This document shows positions 20,833 to 30,126 of a DNA stretch of 64,000 bases, in pieces. This stretch comes from Bacteroidota bacterium (lineage in GTDB: Bacteria > Bacteroidota > Ignavibacteria > Ignavibacteriales > Ignavibacteriaceae). A program made the translations under genes and the position numbers. The notes below the pieces were generated by a model, which was not told the DNA's origin, ran no database searches, and saw only the letters and a list, made by a program, of their open reading frames with translations. How positions within the stretch are numbered: position 1 is the first letter of the stretch; every line of letters begins with the position of its first letter. The stretch covers positions 62,001 through 126,000 of the forward strand of contig JAKAGV010000001.1 in the NCBI GenBank assembly GCA_021815405.1, in the 5' to 3' direction.

Positions 20833-21189
20833 ATGACGGATACTCAATTTTCATTGTCTGATATAGACTGCTTTCAAAAAATTTGCACCAACAGCAGCAT
20901 TAAAGACCGCGAAGGTAAAAGATTTATTATCGATGATGTAGAAGTAGCCGTTTTTAAAGTTGATGGAGAAATTTTTGCATTGAGTAATGTCTGCCCTCAT
21001 CAGCATACTACGGTAATTTATGATGGTTATATTGAAAATGGTTGCGTAGTTTGTCCAGTGCACGGGTGGATGTTCGACTTAAAGACCGGAAAGATGCCTT
21101 CATGTAACGCCGGATTAGATTCTTATCCGGTTAAAATAATCAATGAACAAGTTTATGTTAAAGTCATCAAAAAAGAATTGAAGTGGTAG
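20833..21189 (+). CDS. Rieske [2Fe-2S] ferredoxin
   Basis: A small soluble Rieske protein of 118 residues, similar to NirD-type or biphenyl-dioxygenase-type ferredoxins. The cluster ligands are visible as Cys54-Pro-His56 (CPHQH) and Cys74-x2-His77 (CPVHGWMFD). The ATG at 20833 starts 1 bp after the MBL stop; an upstream in-frame ATG at 20809 would overlap the MBL gene and add eight residues, and is nearer a weak AAGGG. There is no oxygenase or nitrite reductase gene beside it, so the redox partner is unknown. Confidence 0.85.
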   Translation: MTDTQFSLSDIDCFQKICTNSSIKDREGKRFIIDDVEVAVFKVDGEIFALSNVCPHQHTTVIYDGYIENGCVVCPVHGWMFDLKTGKMPSCNAGLDSYPVKIINEQVYVKVIKKELKW

Positions 21190-21217
21190 CAATTAAAGTT
21201 TCTTTGGTCTGTTTCCG

Positions 21218-22144
21218 ATGAAGATTACAAATGAAATAGTTATTAGAAAAGCTAAGGGACTTGGATTCGATTTAATAGGATTTTCCAGAGCAGATGTTCT
21301 GAGAGAAGAAATAAACAATCTTGAAGAATGGCTGTCGAAAGGTTATAACGCCGGCATGGCATACATGGAAAGAAACATTGAGAAAAGACAGGACTTAAAA
21401 AACATTCTGCCGGAAGCTAAAAGCGTGATCTCATTAGCAGTAAATTATTATTCAAACAAAAAACATTCAAACAATGTTTCTAAAGGAAAAGTATCCAGAT
21501 ATTCTTGGGGAACGGATTACCATTTAATAATCTGGGAAAAGCTGGCAAAGCTTGAAAAAGAGTTGAAAGAGTTAGATGAAAACTTCGAATCCAAATCTTA
21601 TGTTGATACCGGACCAGTTATGGATAAAGTTTGGGCTGTAAAATCAGGGCTTGGTTGGATAGGTAAGCATTCAAATGTAATAAATAAATATTTCGGAAGT
21701 TGGATTTTTCTATCGACCATCATTACAAATTATGAATTTGGATATTCGCAACAGATGCCTGATTTTTGCGGTACCTGCACTGCCTGCATAGATGCTTGCC
21801 CGACTAATGCAATTGTTCAAGAATATTTAGTTGACGCAAATAAGTGCATTTCATATTTAACAATAGAAAATAAAAATGAAATACCAGAAAAATTTCTGGG
21901 AAAATTTGACGGTTGGATTTTCGGCTGCGACATTTGTCAGGATGTTTGTCCGTGGAATGTCAAATTTTCGCAGGTTACTGAAAAAAAAGAGTTTTATCCT
22001 TCCCACAATAATGATGAATTAGATTTAAGAGAAGTAATTGATATGACTACTGAAGAATTCAACTTGCGGTTTGAGAGAAGTCCGGTAAAACGGACAAAGT
22101 TAAAGGGATTGAAGCGAAATGCGGAATTCTTGCTAGAAAAGTAA
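21218..22144 (+). CDS. queG: Epoxyqueuosine reductase
   Basis: Last enzyme of queuosine synthesis, using cobalamin and two [4Fe-4S] clusters to reduce epoxyqueuosine in tRNA. The 308-residue protein has the QueG N-terminus (KAKGLGFDLIGFSRAD), the central VDTGPVMDKVWAVKSGLGW, and two cluster motifs: CGTCTACIDACPTNAI and GCDICQDVCPWN with an isolated Cys before it. It starts 28 bp after the Rieske gene. The C-terminal HEAT-like region found in some QueG proteins is absent, giving the shorter form. Confidence 0.93.
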   Translation: MKITNEIVIRKAKGLGFDLIGFSRADVLREEINNLEEWLSKGYNAGMAYMERNIEKRQDLKNILPEAKSVISLAVNYYSNKKHSNNVSKGKVSRYSWGTDYHLIIWEKLAKLEKELKELDENFESKSYVDTGPVMDKVWAVKSGLGWIGKHSNVINKYFGSWIFLSTIITNYEFGYSQQMPDFCGTCTACIDACPTNAIVQEYLVDANKCISYLTIENKNEIPEKFLGKFDGWIFGCDICQDVCPWNVKFSQVTEKKEFYPSHNNDELDLREVIDMTTEEFNLRFERSPVKRTKLKGLKRNAEFLLEK

Positions 22145-22227
22145 AAATTTGAAACTTTCATCTTATAATTGAATCAAATACTTTTGAAATTAAATTATTG
22201 AAAATTTTTAGTACAAATGGAGATGGT

Positions 22228-23175
22228 ATGGCAAATGAAAATCATCATAAAGTAATTGTAATCGGAAGTGGACCGGCAGGTTTTACGGCAGCACTATACA
22301 CCGCGCGTGCAAATTTAAATCCGGTTGTATTTGAAGGAATGCAGCCAGGCGGTCAGCTTACAATTACAACTGAAGTGGAAAATTATCCTGGATTTGAAAA
22401 CGGCATAATGGGTCCCGAATTAATGGATGTTATGCGTAAACAAGCTCAAAGATTTGGTGCAAAATGTATTTACGAAGAGGTGACAGAAATTGATTTTTCA
22501 AAGAGACCGTTCGTTGTGAAGACGTACAATGAAACTCATACTGCGGATGCTGTGATTGTTTCAACTGGAGCTTCAGCAAGACTACTTGGAATCGAGAGCG
22601 AAAATAAATATATGGGATACGGTGTTTCGGCTTGTGCAACTTGTGATGGTTTCTTTTTTAAGGATCAAAAAATACTTGTAGTAGGTGGCGGTGATACAGC
22701 GATGGAAGAAGCTAACTATCTTACCAGGTTTGCCTCCGAAGTTACAATTGTTCATCGCAGGGCTGAGTTCCGTGCGTCCAAAATTATGCTTGAAAGAGCG
22801 AAGAGAAATCCAAAGATAAAATTTTTAACTAGCAAAGTCATAAAAGAAGTTCTTGGTAAAGAAGAGAACGGAAGAAAGACAATGACTGGCGTTATTTTGG
22901 AAGATACCAAAGATCATTCAACTTCAAAAATTGATATAGATGGTTTGTTTATTGCAATTGGTCATAAACCAAATACGGAATTATTTAAAGGGGTTTTGGA
23001 TATGGATGAAAATGGATATCTGAAAGTAAAGCCAGGCTCAACATACACGAATATACCCGGTGTATTTGCTGCAGGAGACGTCGCCGATAAAAATTATCGT
23101 CAGGCTGTAACTGCTGCCGGTACAGGCTGTATGGCAGCAATTGATGTAGAAAGATGGCTTGCGGCGCAGGAATAG
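22228..23175 (+). CDS. trxB: Thioredoxin reductase
   Basis: NADPH-dependent flavoenzyme that reduces thioredoxin. The frame opens at a TTG (22198), but the ATG at 22228 has GGAG 5 nt before it and gives 315 residues with FAD-binding VIGSGPAGFTAALYTARA at the N-terminus. The redox pair is Cys136/Cys139 in ACATCDG, the NADPH motif is VGGGDTAMEEA, and the C-terminal FAD motif is GVFAAGDVADKNYRQAVTAA. A bidirectional terminator immediately follows the stop. Confidence 0.95.
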   Translation: MANENHHKVIVIGSGPAGFTAALYTARANLNPVVFEGMQPGGQLTITTEVENYPGFENGIMGPELMDVMRKQAQRFGAKCIYEEVTEIDFSKRPFVVKTYNETHTADAVIVSTGASARLLGIESENKYMGYGVSACATCDGFFFKDQKILVVGGGDTAMEEANYLTRFASEVTIVHRRAEFRASKIMLERAKRNPKIKFLTSKVIKEVLGKEENGRKTMTGVILEDTKDHSTSKIDIDGLFIAIGHKPNTELFKGVLDMDENGYLKVKPGSTYTNIPGVFAAGDVADKNYRQAVTAAGTGCMAAIDVERWLAAQE

Positions 23176-23179
23176 AAAG

Positions 23180-23217
23180 TTGAAGGCTGGTATTACCAGC
23201 CTTCAATTATTGTTTTT
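23180..23217. terminator. Bidirectional terminator between trxB and the DUF6249 gene
   Basis: TTGAAGGCTGGT and ACCAGCCTTCAA form a perfect 12-bp stem with a 3-nt loop, touching both converging stop codons. A T-rich stretch follows on the plus strand. Confidence 0.85.
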
Positions 23218-23557
23218 TAGATTCTAATTTATTCGCTATAAAATTAGCGGTAACGAAACCCAGACCAGTAAATGTAAAAAGTAAAAATGGTACCCAGAAT
23301 TCCTGATCGGTGTATTCTTTAAGCATTAATCCAATTCCTAAGCCGATTCCAAAGCCGAACGAAATGATGCCAATCTTCATTAACACATAGGGATCTTTCT
23401 TGTTTTCAAAAAATTCCTTCATGGATTGAGCATCCAAACCCTTTTCAATCAGCATTTGACGTTCTCTTGAACGAAAGTAAACGCTAACCACTATAACTAA
23501 ACCGATAACTAAAAAAAGTATTATCGGTACAAAAACTCCAACTACAGCGGCATTCAT
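23207..23557 (-). CDS. DUF6249-like small membrane protein
   Basis: A 116-residue protein with three hydrophobic segments (about 4-28, 60-79 and 86-107) and a charged loop with SRERQMLIEKGLD, the pattern of DUF6249 proteins in Bacteroidota. GGAG precedes the ATG on the minus strand (AAAGGAGACTTACAATG). It is transcribed away from the ECF sigma-factor gene, with a 285-bp intergenic region between. That arrangement suggests it may be a target or modulator of that sigma factor, but this is inferred from position only. Confidence 0.65.
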   Translation of the reverse strand: MNAAVVGVFVPIILFLVIGLVIVVSVYFRSRERQMLIEKGLDAQSMKEFFENKKDPYVLMKIGIISFGFGIGLGIGLMLKEYTDQEFWVPFLLFTFTGLGFVTANFIANKLESKKQ

Positions 23558-23803
23558 TGTAAGTCTCCTTTCGGAATATTTTTTAATTTTAAATAATTAT
23601 TTTCTTTCTCAAAGCAACCCAAAATCTATTTTCAGTCACTTCAATATGTTTCTCAATACTTAAGACTTAATAACTCTTCTACAGGTTACATCTTTTCTAA
23701 GATTGATTTTAAAGCTTAGTGTATCTAAGTTTATGATAAAGAATTTGATAGTTTCGCTAGAGTTCTGATAGACCGGGATATGTTTAATGGGGTTTAATAA
23801 ATT

Positions 23804-23830
23804 TGTAACCATTCAGCGAAAGGGGAAGTC
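23804..23830 (+). promoter_or_regulatory. Possible ECF-type promoter (TGTAACC-N17-GTC)
   Basis: TGTAACC at 23804-23810 resembles the AAC -35 element of ECF promoters, with GTC 17 bp later. The sigma-factor ATG at 23843 is very close, which would give a nearly leaderless mRNA, so the call is tentative. Confidence 0.25.
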
Positions 23831-23842
23831 AAAAAGGATAAA

Positions 23843-24409
23843 ATGAAAAACCTTACTGATTTAGAAATTATTGAATCTGTAAAAAAAGGCAACCATTCTG
23901 ATTTTGCTTTGCTCGTTGATAGATATAGAAACAAAGCTTTTTCTATGCTTAAGCGCATGCTTAAAAACGAAATGGAAGCCGAAGAGGTTCTTCAAGATTG
24001 TTTTTTGAAAGCATTTAAATCACTTCAAAACTTCAGACTGGAAGCGAAATTTTCGACATGGTTCTATCGAATTGTTTACAATACTGCTCTTACGAAAATT
24101 TCAGGCAAAAAGAGAAAAATCGAAAGTGAAATGTCTTCAATTGACGACCATCTGAATTTAAGAAGCAATTATGATTATCAAGTTACGGAACGTGAAGATT
24201 TCTCAAAGTTTATTCACATGTTAATTGAGAAACTTCCGGCAAAATATTCGTCGGTAATAAATCTTTTTTATCTTGAAAATATGACGTGTGAAGAGATTAG
24301 TGAAGTAATGGAAACTTCAGTTACTAATATTAAAGTGATGCTTTATCGTTCAAGGAATGCACTGAGAGATGAACTGATGAAAACAAATTATGAAAAGGAA
24401 TTGTTATGA
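23843..24409 (+). CDS. ECF-family RNA polymerase sigma factor
   Basis: A 188-residue group-IV sigma factor. Region 2 is at about 20-90 (DFALLVDRYRNKAFSMLKRM, EAEEVLQDCFLKAFKSL and the FSTWFYRIVYNTAL promoter-melting segment) and region 4 at about 130-180 (LPAKYSSVINLFYLENMTCE and EISEVMETSVTNIKVMLYRS). There is no C-terminal extension. AAAGG precedes the ATG. The next gene, an anti-sigma candidate, overlaps by 4 bp, the usual arrangement for a sigma factor held inactive at the membrane. Confidence 0.93.
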   Translation: MKNLTDLEIIESVKKGNHSDFALLVDRYRNKAFSMLKRMLKNEMEAEEVLQDCFLKAFKSLQNFRLEAKFSTWFYRIVYNTALTKISGKKRKIESEMSSIDDHLNLRSNYDYQVTEREDFSKFIHMLIEKLPAKYSSVINLFYLENMTCEEISEVMETSVTNIKVMLYRSRNALRDELMKTNYEKELL

Positions 24410-24933
24410 TTCAGCTAAACGATGAAATATTGAATCAGTATATTGATGGCGAGCTTAACCAAGCCGCTCTAATCGAAGTAAAAGAACTTCTGAAGAAATC
24501 AGACGACGGTAGAAGAAGATTGGCTGCTCTTCAGCGTGTGCATGGCGAGCTTGGCAAAATAAAAATTTATGAAACAGGTGCAGACTTTACTTCGCTGCTG
24601 ATGGCTAAGATTCGGAAAAATGCCATCTCAATTAAAAAGGACAGATATTTTGTCTTTTCAATATCAACAATTTTTATGATAATAAGTCTGGCTATAATCG
24701 GATACGTATTTACTATTGCTGTAGGCAGTTCAAGTTCGGGTTCCATGTCAACCAATTCTATCGACTATTACATAAATTATTTTACAAACGCACTTGAGAC
24801 GGTAAGAAATATTCTATCTGCAAAGAACATCTCAATCATTGGTTCTATATTTTCATTTGGCATAATTATCACCGGATACATATTCTTCGAGAATCTTCGC
24901 CATGCTAAACGAAGATTAAGCAGGCTGCAATAA
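24406..24933 (+). CDS. Membrane anti-sigma factor (non-zinc)
   Basis: The 175-residue protein starts inside the sigma-factor stop (ATGA). The N-terminal 70 residues (LNDEILNQYIDGELNQAALIE) match the anti-sigma fold that begins with a short acidic 'YIDGEL' helix, but no His-x3-Cys-x2-Cys zinc motif is present. Two membrane helices follow (about 83-107 and 142-163), with a loop between them outside the cytoplasm. It most likely sequesters the ECF factor and releases it on an envelope signal. Regulated proteolysis cannot be judged from sequence. Confidence 0.75.
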   Translation: MIQLNDEILNQYIDGELNQAALIEVKELLKKSDDGRRRLAALQRVHGELGKIKIYETGADFTSLLMAKIRKNAISIKKDRYFVFSISTIFMIISLAIIGYVFTIAVGSSSSGSMSTNSIDYYINYFTNALETVRNILSAKNISIIGSIFSFGIIITGYIFFENLRHAKRRLSRLQ

Positions 24934-25125
24934 TTAATTTGCTTGAATTCTATCTTTATATTAGTAAAATAAACCGCCAGGTAAATTGTCCCAACTTTAT
25001 CCTCTTAATGGCTGCCCAACAACTTTCTAAAATTTGTTATTCTACTTTATGAAATCTAATTTTAAAAATAAATTTTTAATTTCATTTATTTTACAAAAAA
25101 AATATTTAGACAATTTCACAACTCA

Positions 25126-26046
25126 ATGGCAAAAGATATTTCAACTAAATCCGGTTATGTAGCAATACTTGGCAAGCCTAACGCCGGCAAGTCTACATTA
25201 ATGAATGCATTGCTTGGTCAAAAGCTTTCAATTGTTACGAGCAAGCCGCAAACTACACGAAAAAGAATTTTGGGAATTCTTTCAGAAGAAGATTTTCAGG
25301 TAATTTTTTTAGATACTCCCGGCATTATGGAACCGGCATATCTTCTTCAAGAGAAAATGATGGATGATGTGGAACTCTCAATACGAGATGCGGATGTAAT
25401 CATCATATTGCTGGATGTTGAAGCTGATTCTACGGGTGAATCTACACTAAAAGATAAAACCATTTCAAGTGTTATATTGAAGAATAAAAAGCCTAAACTG
25501 ATGATCATTAATAAGGTTGATTTGTCTTCTCAGGAACATATTAAGGCATTGATTAAAAAATTTGAATCGGATAAAAATTTTGAAAATATAATTCCAATCT
25601 CAGCAACTTTGGGTTACAATATTAGCTCAGTGTTAAGTGCCATTGTTGAGTTGTTGCCATTCCATCCTAAATATTTCCCGGATGACATTGTTGCTCAGGA
25701 TGATGAAAGATTCTTTGTTAGTGAAATAATCCGTGAAAAAATCTTTGAACTTTATAAAGAAGAAATACCGTACAGCTGCGAAGTTTTAATTGCTGACTTC
25801 AAAGAAAGAGAAGAGAAAAAAAATTACATCAGCGCGGAGATTGTTATAGAGAAGGAAAGTCAGAAAGGAATTTTAATTGGGAAGCAGGGTACCGCAATAA
25901 AAAAGCTTGGACAAGCTGCCCGAGAAGCTGTGGAAGACTTTCTCCAAAAGCCGGTTTACCTTGAACTGAGAGTTAAGGTAAGGAATAAATGGAGGTCGGA
26001 TGAGAAAATGCTCAAGTCATTCGGCTATATTAGGAATAAAGAATGA
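25126..26046 (+). CDS. era: GTPase Era
   Basis: Ribosome-associated GTPase needed for 30S subunit maturation. In 306 residues it has G1 GKPNAGKST (16-24), the switch region QTTRKRILGI, G3 DTPGIM, G4 NKVD, and a C-terminal KH domain with GILIGKQGTAIKKLG for 16S rRNA binding. Length matches the family. It starts a run of closely spaced genes (to 30031) covering housekeeping functions. No ribosome-binding site is evident. Confidence 0.95.
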   Translation: MAKDISTKSGYVAILGKPNAGKSTLMNALLGQKLSIVTSKPQTTRKRILGILSEEDFQVIFLDTPGIMEPAYLLQEKMMDDVELSIRDADVIIILLDVEADSTGESTLKDKTISSVILKNKKPKLMIINKVDLSSQEHIKALIKKFESDKNFENIIPISATLGYNISSVLSAIVELLPFHPKYFPDDIVAQDDERFFVSEIIREKIFELYKEEIPYSCEVLIADFKEREEKKNYISAEIVIEKESQKGILIGKQGTAIKKLGQAAREAVEDFLQKPVYLELRVKVRNKWRSDEKMLKSFGYIRNKE

Positions 26047-26058
26047 ATTACTCTTTGC

Positions 26059-26973
26059 ATGAAAAAATATACCGCTGAGGCTGTACTAATTTTTATTACG
26101 GTAATATGGGGTGCTACTTTCGTCATAATTAAAGTTGCATTGAACGATATTTCACCTCTTGCTTTTGTAGCAACAAGATTCGTACTTGCGGCTATAATTC
26201 TTTTCCCTTTTTATCTCAAAATTAGAGACAGATTCAATAAAATTCTAACGTTAAGCGGGATATTGCTGGGTGTTATGTTCTTTCTTGGATTTGCCACTCA
26301 GACAATCGGATTAAAATATACTTCGGCAACAAAGTCTGGATTTATTACAGGGACGTTTGTTCTCTTCACACCAGTCTTTCAATTATTATTTGAAAGGAAA
26401 AAACCTTCGAAAGGAAATTTGCTCGGTGTTCTATTTGTAATTTCGGGTTTAATTCTTTTATCGAGTAAAGGGAATTCAATCTTTGAAATATTTCATGAGA
26501 TTGGCAGGGGTTTTAATATCGGAGATTTTTTCACTTTACTTTGTGCAATTTTCTTTGCCATGTATCTGGTTTACCTAGACATTCTTACTAAGAAATATGA
26601 ATTCTTTCCGCTTGTTATTTTGCAAGTCGGAACTACAGCGGTACTCGGAGTTATTTTTGCATTCAGTCTTTCTATTTATAACCTAGAATCATTCAAGATT
26701 GTAATTACTGGAAACGTAATTTTTGCATTACTTTATACTTCAATTTTAGCTACAGTGCTTTCAACTACTCTTCAAACGAAGTATCAAAAATTTTTAACGC
26801 CTACAAAAGTTGGCATCATTTTATCATTCGAACCGATTTTTTCCGCAGTTACTGCATATATGATTTTAAGTGAAATAATTTCACGCTTTAGCCTGATAGG
26901 CGGAATTCTTATATTTGCTGGACTTTTAGTTACAGAATTATTCGACAAACTTAAGTTCAACCATGAGCAATAA
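26059..26973 (+). CDS. EamA/DMT-family transporter
   Basis: A 304-residue integral membrane protein with about ten hydrophobic helices arranged as two EamA repeats. The first begins FITVIWGATFVIIKVALND and the second near GDFFTLLCAIFFAMYLVYLD. DMT transporters export or import metabolites such as amino acids or drugs; the substrate is not predictable. It starts 12 bp after era and its 3' end overlaps acyP by 11 bp. Confidence 0.85.
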   Translation: MKKYTAEAVLIFITVIWGATFVIIKVALNDISPLAFVATRFVLAAIILFPFYLKIRDRFNKILTLSGILLGVMFFLGFATQTIGLKYTSATKSGFITGTFVLFTPVFQLLFERKKPSKGNLLGVLFVISGLILLSSKGNSIFEIFHEIGRGFNIGDFFTLLCAIFFAMYLVYLDILTKKYEFFPLVILQVGTTAVLGVIFAFSLSIYNLESFKIVITGNVIFALLYTSILATVLSTTLQTKYQKFLTPTKVGIILSFEPIFSAVTAYMILSEIISRFSLIGGILIFAGLLVTELFDKLKFNHEQ

Positions 26974-27247
26974 TTTATTAAGAGCTGAAATAATTGCGTC
27001 TGGAGTTGTGCAGGGAGTCGGCTTCAGATTTTTTGTGGTACGCAAGGCACAAGCACTTGGCTTAAAAGGCTACGTTGAAAATTTATATTCCGGCGATGTA
27101 CTAACTGTGGTTGAAGGTAAAAAAGAATTGATTGAGGAATTGTACAAAGAAATCCGAGTCGGACCGTCGCATGCCTCTGTTACCAAATGTGTAATTGAAT
27201 GGCGCCAATTCAAAAATGAATTTAAAAATTTCGAGGTAAAATTTTGA
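26963..27247 (+). CDS. acyP: Acylphosphatase
   Basis: Small enzyme hydrolysing acyl phosphates. The 94 residues include the phosphate-binding loop with catalytic Arg, [12 protein letters not shown], and [11 protein letters not shown] with the catalytic Asn, followed by a VEG strand. It overlaps the transporter gene by 11 bp and ispF starts within its stop codon (TTGA), so translation of the three is coupled. Confidence 0.92.
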   Translation: MSNNLLRAEIIASGVVQGVGFRFFVVRKAQALGLKGYVENLYSGDVLTVVEGKKELIEELYKEIRVGPSHASVTKCVIEWRQFKNEFKNFEVKF

Positions 27248-27729
27248 ACCTGCTATATAGAACCGGGATTGGCATTGACGTTCATGCTTTTGTAGAAAAC
27301 AGAAAATTAATCATCGGAGGAATTGAAATACCTTTCGAAAAAGGTTTGCAAGGTCATTCTGATGCCGATGTCCTTCTTCATGCAATATGCGATGCACTGT
27401 TGGGTGCTGCAGCGTTGGGAGATATTGGTCAACATTTTCCGGATACTGACCCGAAGTTTAAAAATGCCGACAGCAAAATTCTTCTCCAAAAAGTTTATGA
27501 GCTCGTGGTCCATAAAGGATATGAACTTGGCAATGTTGACGCAGTTATTGCAATGCAGAAACCGAAGCTTTCAACTCATATTTTTAAGATGAGAGTAAAA
27601 ATTGCAGAAATATTAAAATCTGATATCGAACAAATATCAATTAAAGCAACTACAACAGAGAAGCTTGGATTCATTGGTCGGGAAGAGGGGGTATCAGCCT
27701 TTGCGACTGTATTGATCCTCAAAAAATAA
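27244..27729 (+). CDS. ispF: 2-C-methyl-D-erythritol 2,4-cyclodiphosphate synthase
   Basis: Fifth enzyme of the MEP isoprenoid pathway. The 161-residue protein has the IspF zinc motif GIGIDVHAF (Asp12, His14), [31 protein letters not shown] and the C-terminal [16 protein letters not shown]. The start is TTG at 27244, overlapping the acyP stop codon; no ATG occurs before the conserved GIGIDVH. Length matches the family. Confidence 0.95.
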   Translation: MNLLYRTGIGIDVHAFVENRKLIIGGIEIPFEKGLQGHSDADVLLHAICDALLGAAALGDIGQHFPDTDPKFKNADSKILLQKVYELVVHKGYELGNVDAVIAMQKPKLSTHIFKMRVKIAEILKSDIEQISIKATTTEKLGFIGREEGVSAFATVLILKK

Positions 27730-27734
27730 TTTTT

Positions 27735-28346
27735 ATGATTGAGCAAATTCTTGAATTTATTTCTTCACAAAGTCCTTTTTGGATTTACGTAACCCTTTTC
27801 TTTTTTTCTTATATCGAAAATGTCTTTCCGCCGTCGCCAAGCGACTTAGTTATTGTTGTAGGAGGCACTTTAATAGTTTCGCATTCTATCCACTTTGTTC
27901 CGACTCTATTGCTTACAACCGCAGGCAGCGTGCTTGGTTTTATGACATTGTTCTTTTTAGGTTCACAGCTGGATAAAAAAGTTGTCCGCTCGGGGAAAAT
28001 AAAATTCATTTCAGTTTCTTCTCTGGAAAAAGCTGAAAAGTGGTTCATGAAATATGGGTATTTGATTATTCTTGGAAATAGATTTTTACCCGGGATGAGA
28101 TCGATTATTTCTTTCTTTGCCGGCTTAAGTGAGCTAGAAATTACGAGGACGGCATTGTATGCATCAATTAGTTCACTCATGTGGAACGCAGTAATTATCT
28201 TTTTGGGAATTGAATTTGGAAGAAATGTTGATAGGGTGGATAGATTACTGTCAACTTACAGCAGTATTGTTTTAATTATAATTGCTTTAATAATTTTATT
28301 TTATCTTTTACGTTTTTTGCTCAGAAGGAAGAAAGCCGTTAAGTGA
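27735..28346 (+). CDS. DedA/SNARE-associated family membrane protein
   Basis: A 203-residue membrane protein with the DedA core: YIENVFPPSPSDLVIVVGG, FLGSQLDKK, and GNRFLPGMRSIISFFAGLSE with the conserved Arg-x-x-Pro-Gly-x-Arg. Recent work on the family implicates it in lipid carrier (undecaprenyl phosphate or phospholipid) translocation; applying that here is inference. It overlaps lnt by 4 bp, which fits an envelope-related operon. Confidence 0.88.
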   Translation: MIEQILEFISSQSPFWIYVTLFFFSYIENVFPPSPSDLVIVVGGTLIVSHSIHFVPTLLLTTAGSVLGFMTLFFLGSQLDKKVVRSGKIKFISVSSLEKAEKWFMKYGYLIILGNRFLPGMRSIISFFAGLSELEITRTALYASISSLMWNAVIIFLGIEFGRNVDRVDRLLSTYSSIVLIIIALIILFYLLRFLLRRKKAVK

Positions 28347-30031
28347 AATTATTTTTTGGGAAAAAACATCTTCAGCTATCGAAAGAAGAAAAGACTAAAA
28401 AAAGAAACGAACATCTTTTGCTAATACTTAGCGGTATTTTAATGGGGATAGGTTTTCCGCCGTTTCCTTTTCCATTAACGCTTCTACTTTTTGTAGGGTT
28501 AGTTCCGTATTTCTATGTAATTGAAAAACGAAAGACCCTTGGCGAAATTAATCGTGCAACCTATCTTACTTTTTTTGTATTTAGTGTCATCACTCTCTAT
28601 TGGGTTGGAAGCTGGCAAAAGCAGGCAGACACTTTTTTGATGATTGCCGGCGGAACTTTGCTCTTTGTTAATCCTTTGTTCTTTCTGATTCCATCAACTC
28701 TTCTATATTTCGCAAGAAAAATTTTCCCAACGCGGCTGGTAATCTTTCTTTTCCCGTTTTTCTGGGTCTGCTACGAGTATCTTTACATGCTAACCGATTT
28801 AAGCTTTCCATGGCTGACGCTAGGAAACGGATTGGCAAAGTTTACCATTTTTATTCAGGCTGCTGATATTATTGGTGCAGTTGGATTATCGATTGTAGTT
28901 ATTTATATAAATATTTTTCTTTATAGAAGCTTAGTCAATTTTAAGGCATCAAAGAAAAAATTTATTTTTGCTCTCTCTGCAGCTATTGTAATTTTTCTTG
29001 TGCTGGTGTCTTATGGCTGGTTTAAGCTCTCAACATTTAAAGTTTCAAATGCAAAAATCAAAGTCGGATTAATTCAACCCAATTTAGATCCGTGGGATAA
29101 ATGGGACGTCAGTAAGCTCGACAATCTTACAAACTTGTACTTGAATCTCTCTCAAGAAGCTGTTAACAAAGGTGCTAAGTTAATAATATGGCCTGAGACT
29201 GCTTTGCCTGTTTTTTTAATGGATGGTTCTTACAGTCATACGTTAAGTCAGATTTATAGTTTTCTTCAGAAGAATCATGTCTATCTATTAACTGGCATGC
29301 CGGATGTTAGATATTATTTTAAAGGAGATAACATTCCTTCAGACGCAGTCAAAGGCGGAAACGGAAATTTTTATTATACAATGTACAACGGCATATTGCT
29401 GCTTTCACCAAACTCATATGCAGTTCAAAGATACGGCAAAATGAAACTGGTTCCATTTGGCGAAAGAACTCCTTTTGTGGACGAATTTCCATTTCTGGGC
29501 AAGCTGATAAAATGGGGAGTTGGGATTTCGGGATGGAATGTAGGAAGAGATACAACTAACTTTTCTTTGCCGGCTTCAATTTCTGATTCTGCTAGCAAAA
29601 AAATTTTTTCAAGCGATTCAATTCACATCGACGGACTTGTTTGTTATGAATCTATTTTCCCTTACTTCATAACAAATTTTGTTCAACGTGGTGCTGAAAT
29701 GCTGGCAGTGGTAACAAACGATAGCTGGTATGGAAAGTCAAGCGGTCCATATCAGCATGAGGATATTTCAATCCTTCGCGCTGTTGAAAATAGACGTACT
29801 GTTGTAAGAGCAGCTAATGGTGGGATTAGCTGCGTAATAAATCCGCTTGGGGAAGTTAAGACTCAATCCAAGCTATTCACCAAGACATTTATTGTTGGCG
29901 ATGTTCCGCTTGAAAATGTTGAAACATTTTTTACAAAATATTCGCTTATAATTCCGGTCATCTCGTCTGGTATTTCACTTTGGGTATTCGGATTTTATTT
30001 TCTTTTAAAATTGAAGAGAAATATATCGTGA
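28343..30031 (+). CDS. lnt: Apolipoprotein N-acyltransferase
   Basis: Adds the third acyl chain to lipoproteins in the inner membrane. The 562 residues start at a GTG that overlaps the preceding stop (GTGA). About seven N-terminal helices (LLILSGILMGIGFPPFPFPL onward) precede a carbon-nitrogen-hydrolase domain with catalytic Glu285 (WPETALPVF), Lys368 (KMKLVPFGERTPF) and Cys434 (GLVCYESIFP), plus NDSWYGKSSGPYQHED. Lgt (58201) and a lipoprotein (7232) in the same window show that the lipoprotein pathway is present. Confidence 0.95.
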   Translation: MKLFFGKKHLQLSKEEKTKKRNEHLLLILSGILMGIGFPPFPFPLTLLLFVGLVPYFYVIEKRKTLGEINRATYLTFFVFSVITLYWVGSWQKQADTFLMIAGGTLLFVNPLFFLIPSTLLYFARKIFPTRLVIFLFPFFWVCYEYLYMLTDLSFPWLTLGNGLAKFTIFIQAADIIGAVGLSIVVIYINIFLYRSLVNFKASKKKFIFALSAAIVIFLVLVSYGWFKLSTFKVSNAKIKVGLIQPNLDPWDKWDVSKLDNLTNLYLNLSQEAVNKGAKLIIWPETALPVFLMDGSYSHTLSQIYSFLQKNHVYLLTGMPDVRYYFKGDNIPSDAVKGGNGNFYYTMYNGILLLSPNSYAVQRYGKMKLVPFGERTPFVDEFPFLGKLIKWGVGISGWNVGRDTTNFSLPASISDSASKKIFSSDSIHIDGLVCYESIFPYFITNFVQRGAEMLAVVTNDSWYGKSSGPYQHEDISILRAVENRRTVVRAANGGISCVINPLGEVKTQSKLFTKTFIVGDVPLENVETFFTKYSLIIPVISSGISLWVFGFYFLLKLKRNIS

Positions 30032-30126
30032 TAGGTGAATGAATAATTAAAAAAAATTATTTTAAATTGTTAAAGTAATTTTGAATTTATAATTAATTTG
30101 AAAAAAGTTGAAAGTAAAAATTAAAT

